NCBI GenBank assembly: GCA_028023455.1
Contig: JAQFVV010000286.1
Span: 1,050,516-1,114,515, forward strand
DNA: 64,000 nucleotides
Source of the DNA: Epiperipatus broadwayi
Lineage: Eukaryota; Onychophora; Udeonychophora; Euonychophora; Peripatidae
Reading direction: 5' to 3'
Below, in pieces: positions 63,451-64,000 of the stretch. A model generated the notes under the pieces. That model did not search any database. It worked only from the letters and a program-made list of their open reading frames with translations, and was not told the origin of the DNA. Each line of letters opens with the position of its first letter. Position 1 is the stretch's first letter. Position numbers and translations under genes: made by a program.

Positions 63451-64000
63451 AGGAAAATTTAATAAATGGATTTTGTGTTTATAAATATTTTTTAAAAATC
63501 TATAATTTATAAATACCATCCTTCAAATATTGATAACTATATTTTACACCTATGAAATAAAATGACTTATTTTTATTTTGGAATAATTTAAATCCATTCA
63601 TATTGGATAGGGATGAAAAAGTTAAAATCTCATTATAAAGATTAAATTGGATCAAAATGTCAAAAGATTTATTACATTCAAATATTTTGAAAAAATGTAA
63701 TAGAATAAATATTCTGAACATTTTAAAAAGACTTTGAATTTTTTTAAAATTGTGAGAAATATATTATATTTCTCAAATACGTTTAAATGTTATAATATTT
63801 ATATTTATATTCGCCATTAAAAATTCTTGCAATAAGGAAAATATAATAAAAGAAACACAAGTAATATATTAAATTTAAGATTACTATTTAGTATAAATGT
63901 GTGTTATTAATTTTTTGTAATTTGGAGATTGGTTAGTAATGTTTAAAGATAATTAATAACTATTTATGGTCAAATTATAATATATGACACTTTATGATTT
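63451..64000. other. AT-rich stretch, no gene seen
   Basis: Short open frames only, without motifs. Confidence 0.55.

Overview
The window reads as intergenic DNA from a very AT-rich animal nuclear genome, roughly three quarters A+T by eye. There are no operons, no dense coding and no bacterial signals. Its content is retroelement debris, large non-coding repeats and many (AT)n microsatellites. Recognisable proteins are an RTE/CFDP2-like non-LTR retrotransposon (endonuclease plus reverse transcriptase) and several Penelope-like elements (reverse transcriptase plus GIY-YIG endonuclease). Both families occur widely in invertebrates, so the phylum cannot be named. No intact host gene, rRNA or canonical tRNA was found.

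Layout. 1-2470: gene-free AT-rich DNA. 2803-6083: almost complete RTE-type LINE on the minus strand, broken by one 1-nt frameshift at its FADD box. 6140-10747: unclassified sequence with three decayed coding-like segments of raised GC, which I cannot name. 10761-15415: large AT-rich non-coding unit. 15439-16843: two truncated Penelope-like copies in inverted orientation. 16916-26580: two large AT-rich units in inverted orientation around an (AT)n tract. 26592-32895: a MITE-like element, an inverted repeat and a tandem array with ~450-bp period that ends in an inverted piece. 33560-33964: long GATG/GATA microsatellite. 35872-36790 and 39480-40985: two more Penelope remnants, with a solo LTR (36805-38968) beginning next to the first. 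45253-50023: a non-coding LTR retrotransposon with ~2.1-kb LTRs around only ~600 bp. 50040-50707: decayed LINE 3' end. 51818-60540: near-perfect foldback, two more large AT-rich units, a perfect 71-bp inverted repeat and a 13-nt Illumina adapter sequence. 60556-62616: another solo LTR. 62640-63450: unidentified pseudogene and a degenerate tandem repeat.

How it fits together. Almost every element begins or ends at an (AT)n tract: the RTE LINE at both ends, Penelope copies at their 3' ends, the LTR family at both outer ends and the ~4.6-5.1-kb AT-rich units at both ends. The (AT)n tracts act as shared insertion or junction sites, so the region looks like a nest of elements joined at TA microsatellites.

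Most interesting items: (1) a family of large non-coding units bounded by (AT)n with a small hairpin whose inner stem covaries; (2) the short non-autonomous LTR element, whose four LTR copies share a minus-strand TATA box and, in three copies, a block of about 170 nt that looks identical; (3) hammerhead-ribozyme-like cores in a MITE, in the tandem array and at Penelope 3' ends; (4) an assembly fault marked by the adapter.
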